From Desulfuromonadales bacterium (GTDB lineage Bacteria; Desulfobacterota; Desulfuromonadia; Desulfuromonadales; BM103), in NCBI GenBank assembly GCA_014860225.1, contig JACZKE010000011.1, positions 1-64,000 of the forward strand: 64,000 nucleotides of DNA, given 5' to 3'. Within the stretch, counting starts at the first letter, position 1; every line of letters starts with the position of its first letter. This document shows positions 61,944 to 64,000 of this stretch, one piece after another. The notes below the pieces were generated by a model, which searched no databases, was not told where the DNA came from, and worked only from the letters and a program-made list of their open reading frames with translations. The position numbers and the translations under genes are program-made.

Positions 61944-62849
61944 ATGGATACGGTATTGCTCAGCGGTCGCTCAAATCCGGTCCTCGGCGGGAAATTGGCT
62001 GCGGCGCTCGGCCTTAAAGAAGGTCGTTGCCTGATCAAGGACTTTGCCGATGGAGAAATCAAGGTCGAGGTAAAGCAGGAAGTGGCTGGCTGTCATGTCT
62101 TCATTCTACAGTCGACCGCTTCGCCAACCGGTCAAAACCTGCTTGAATTGCTGCTGCTCGCTGATGCCGCCCGTCGGCGTGGAGCACGGACGATTACACT
62201 GGTAATCCCCTATTTTGGCTATGCCCGTCAGGATCGGCGCGTCAGTGGTGAAGAGCCGGTCGGCGCTCGACTCATGACCGACCTGCTGGGCACACGCTGC
62301 GACCGGATCGTTGCAATTGACCTGCACAATGAGGCGGTTGAGGGCTTTGCCAGTGTCCCGCTGCTGCATCTTTCGGCCGTTCCGCTGCTGGCTGAAGCCT
62401 ATCGCCGCTACCGTTCAAACGACAATGTGCTGGTTGCACCAGATTCGGGCGCTGTGAAGCTGGTACAGCGCTACGCCGCGCTGCTGAAGCTGCCCGTGGC
62501 CACTATCGAAAAAATACGCAAGAGCGATATCGACGTTGCTGTGCAGGCGGTGACCGGCGAAGTGAAAGATAAAGCCGTGGTACTGGTGGATGACATGATA
62601 AGCACCGGCGGCACCATGGTTGCCGCCATCAAAGCTCTGCATGAGGCTGGCGCCCGCAAAGAAATCTCGATCATCACCAGCCATTGCCTGATGGCAGGTC
62701 AGGCGTCGGCCAGGCTTGAGCAGCAGCCGATACAGAGGGTCATCACCTCGGATAGCGTCATTCCGCAAAAAACCGGCTCCTTACCCATCGAAATCAGTTC
62801 GCTCGCAGATGGTATCGCTGATGCGTTACAAGGATTATTGCGCCTGTGA
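61944..62849 (+). CDS. prs: Ribose-phosphate pyrophosphokinase (PRPP synthetase)
   Basis: The 301-residue enzyme transfers pyrophosphate from ATP to ribose-5-phosphate. It has FADGEIKVEVKQEVAG, IPYFGYARQDR, IDLHNEAVEGFASVPLLHL and the PRPP loop VVLVDDMISTGGTM. It is shorter and more divergent than E. coli Prs (315 residues), nearer to archaeal forms, and may be a second copy in the genome. AAGGAG lies five bases before the ATG at 61944; the longer frame upstream is not supported. It is followed 10 bp later by polX. Confidence 0.87.
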   Translation: MDTVLLSGRSNPVLGGKLAAALGLKEGRCLIKDFADGEIKVEVKQEVAGCHVFILQSTASPTGQNLLELLLLADAARRRGARTITLVIPYFGYARQDRRVSGEEPVGARLMTDLLGTRCDRIVAIDLHNEAVEGFASVPLLHLSAVPLLAEAYRRYRSNDNVLVAPDSGAVKLVQRYAALLKLPVATIEKIRKSDIDVAVQAVTGEVKDKAVVLVDDMISTGGTMVAAIKALHEAGARKEISIITSHCLMAGQASARLEQQPIQRVITSDSVIPQKTGSLPIEISSLADGIADALQGLLRL

Positions 62850-62859
62850 GGTGACGAAC

Positions 62860-64000
62860 ATGCCGAATCACAACGCGGAAATCTCCCGTATTTTCAACCA
62901 GGTCGCCGATCTGCTCGAAATCAGCGATGCCAACCCGTTTCGCGTGCGCGCCTATCGCAAAGCCGCCCGCATCGTCGATGACCAATCGAAGAGCATGGCA
63001 GACATACTCGAAGATGGCGAAAATCTTACCAGGCTGCCCGGCATCGGGGATGACCTAGCGGAAAAGATCGCGGAAATTGTCGAGACTGGCGGTCTCAAGC
63101 TGCTGGAGGAGCTCAAGAAGAAGGTTCCGGGTGATTTGTCCAATCTTTTGAAAATAGCCCAGCTCGGCCCTAAGCGGGTTGCGATTCTGCACAAGGAACT
63201 CGACATCGACAACCTCGACGATCTGGCCGAGGCGGCCAGGCAGAAGCGGATCCGTGATCTTAAAGGGTTCGGAGAAAAGCTTGAAAAGAAAATCCTGGAA
63301 GATCTCAAACGGCAAGCAGAGGCCGAAACGCGTGTCAAACTTGCTGATGTCGAACAGATCGTTGATTCGCTGCAGAAATACCTAGAGGGTATTGAAGGGG
63401 TCAAACAGGTGGCAGTGGCCGGCAGTTACCGGCGATGCAAAGAGACCGTAGGCGATCTCGACATCCTGGTCACAGCCCGGCAGGGTTGCGCGGTGATGGA
63501 TTACTTTACCGGCTACGCAGATGTCGACACGGTGCTGAACAAAGGCAGGACCAAGTCGTCGATACGGCTGCGTGACGGACTGCAGGTCGACCTGCGGGTG
63601 GTGCCCGAGGCCAGCTACGGGGCCGCCCTCTATTATTTCACGGGTTCGAAGGAACACAACATCGCCGTTCGTAAAATTGCAATCGGAAAAGGTCTCAAGA
63701 TCAATGAGTATGGTGTCTTTCGCGGAAAAGGAGATGACGCAGAGCGCGTCGCCGGCGCCAGCGAACAGGAAGTCTTTGAGGCGGTCGGCCTGGCTTACAT
63801 CGAACCGGAGCTGCGCGAAAACCGCGGCGAGATTGAGGCGGCGCAAAAAGGCCGCTTGCCGGAACTCATCGTCCGCGATGACCTTCGCGGTGATCTGCAC
63901 GCCCACACCAAAGCCACCGACGGCCACGCGTCTTTGCCGGAGATGGTCGAAGCGGCACGCAGCCTTGGCTACAGCTATCTGGCGATTACCGAGCACAGCC
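62860..64000 (+). CDS. polX: PolX-type DNA polymerase/3'-5' exonuclease, partial
   Basis: The frame runs off the window end after about 380 codons. The N-terminus has a helix-hairpin-helix 8-kDa domain (FRVRAYRKAARIVDD, RLPGIGDDLAEKIAEIVETG) and a Pol-beta-type nucleotidyltransferase core (GSYRRCKETVGDLDILVTA, QVDLRVVPEASYGAALYYFTGS). The PHP exonuclease domain then begins (RGDLHAHTKATDGHASLPEM, AITEHS). Such proteins act in base excision repair. GAGG precedes the ATG at 62860; a GTG at 62851 is in frame. Confidence 0.93.
   Translation, partial: MPNHNAEISRIFNQVADLLEISDANPFRVRAYRKAARIVDDQSKSMADILEDGENLTRLPGIGDDLAEKIAEIVETGGLKLLEELKKKVPGDLSNLLKIAQLGPKRVAILHKELDIDNLDDLAEAARQKRIRDLKGFGEKLEKKILEDLKRQAEAETRVKLADVEQIVDSLQKYLEGIEGVKQVAVAGSYRRCKETVGDLDILVTARQGCAVMDYFTGYADVDTVLNKGRTKSSIRLRDGLQVDLRVVPEASYGAALYYFTGSKEHNIAVRKIAIGKGLKINEYGVFRGKGDDAERVAGASEQEVFEAVGLAYIEPELRENRGEIEAAQKGRLPELIVRDDLRGDLHAHTKATDGHASLPEMVEAARSLGYSYLAITEHS

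Noticed and set aside
1-64000. CRISPR arrays, tRNA, rRNA or prophage genes
   Set aside because: Looked for and not seen; the only tandem repeat is the IS terminus at 14-141, which has no unique spacers.

Overview
The window looks like chromosome of an anaerobic or facultative bacterium of the Desulfobacterota, most likely Desulfuromonadales-like (Geobacter, Desulfuromonas or Pelobacter relatives). This is an inference from gene content: an aconitase of the short Aquifex type, an ArsC-like selenoprotein read through an in-frame UGA, DUF4398 and OmpA lipoproteins behind sigma-54 promoters, and an ATP-dependent aryl-CoA reductase. There is no rRNA gene, and I saw no tRNA gene or CRISPR array. 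Most genes have clear Shine-Dalgarno sequences, and many are packed with 1-4 base overlaps.

Layout. 1-141: end of an IS21-type insertion element with 23-bp tandem terminal repeats, followed by about 540 bp of gene-poor DNA. 0.7-4.0 kb: an orphan response regulator facing a large hybrid histidine kinase. 4.4-10.4 kb: a four-gene RND efflux operon (outer-membrane factor, adaptor, pump, DUF2892) with a palindromic operator candidate. 10.5-17.1 kb: DUF4301 protein, small proteins, SYLF lipid-binding protein, MgtC-like protein and glycogen debranching enzyme. 17.2-21.3 kb: the selenoprotein and the SbcCD nuclease pair. 21.5-24.9 kb: a Cys-rich miniprotein, aconitase and the transglycosylase MtgA. 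25.1-28.7 kb: two envelope lipoprotein transcription units whose sigma-54 promoters, IHF-like sites and upstream activator sites have identical spacing, with an MFS transporter between them. 29.3-35.2 kb: a bcrCBAD-type aryl-CoA reductase operon ending in a tandem GNAT protein. 35.3-42.3 kb: DoxX and HdeD membrane proteins and the aceE-aceF-lpd pyruvate dehydrogenase operon. 42.6-46.3 kb: DUF4010 protein, DUF488 protein and FtsH. 46.4-52.8 kb: a complete Liv-type ABC transporter with an Ldh_2 dehydrogenase and endonuclease V. 53.0-60.6 kb: PEP synthase, an M50 protease, and a trehalose operon made of a beta-phosphoglucomutase/trehalose-phosphatase fusion plus a GH65 phosphorylase. 60.6-64 kb: small proteins, nicotinamidase, PRPP synthetase and the start of PolX.

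Together the genes describe central carbon metabolism around pyruvate and PEP (pyruvate dehydrogenase, PpsA, aconitase), alpha-glucan and trehalose turnover, anaerobic aromatic degradation, envelope maintenance and DNA repair. Two families of dispersed intergenic repeats, R1 (built around a CCATCCGGAAACTCC motif) and R2 (inverted ends like AGGAGGCTGTCGGACTA), recur between genes and overlap some gene ends.

The points I find most worth following are the UGA-encoded selenocysteine missed by simple ORF calling, the matched pair of sigma-54 regulatory regions, the bcrCBAD plus tandem-GNAT operon, the trehalose fusion operon and the two repeat families. All assignments come from reading the sequence; no database search was run.
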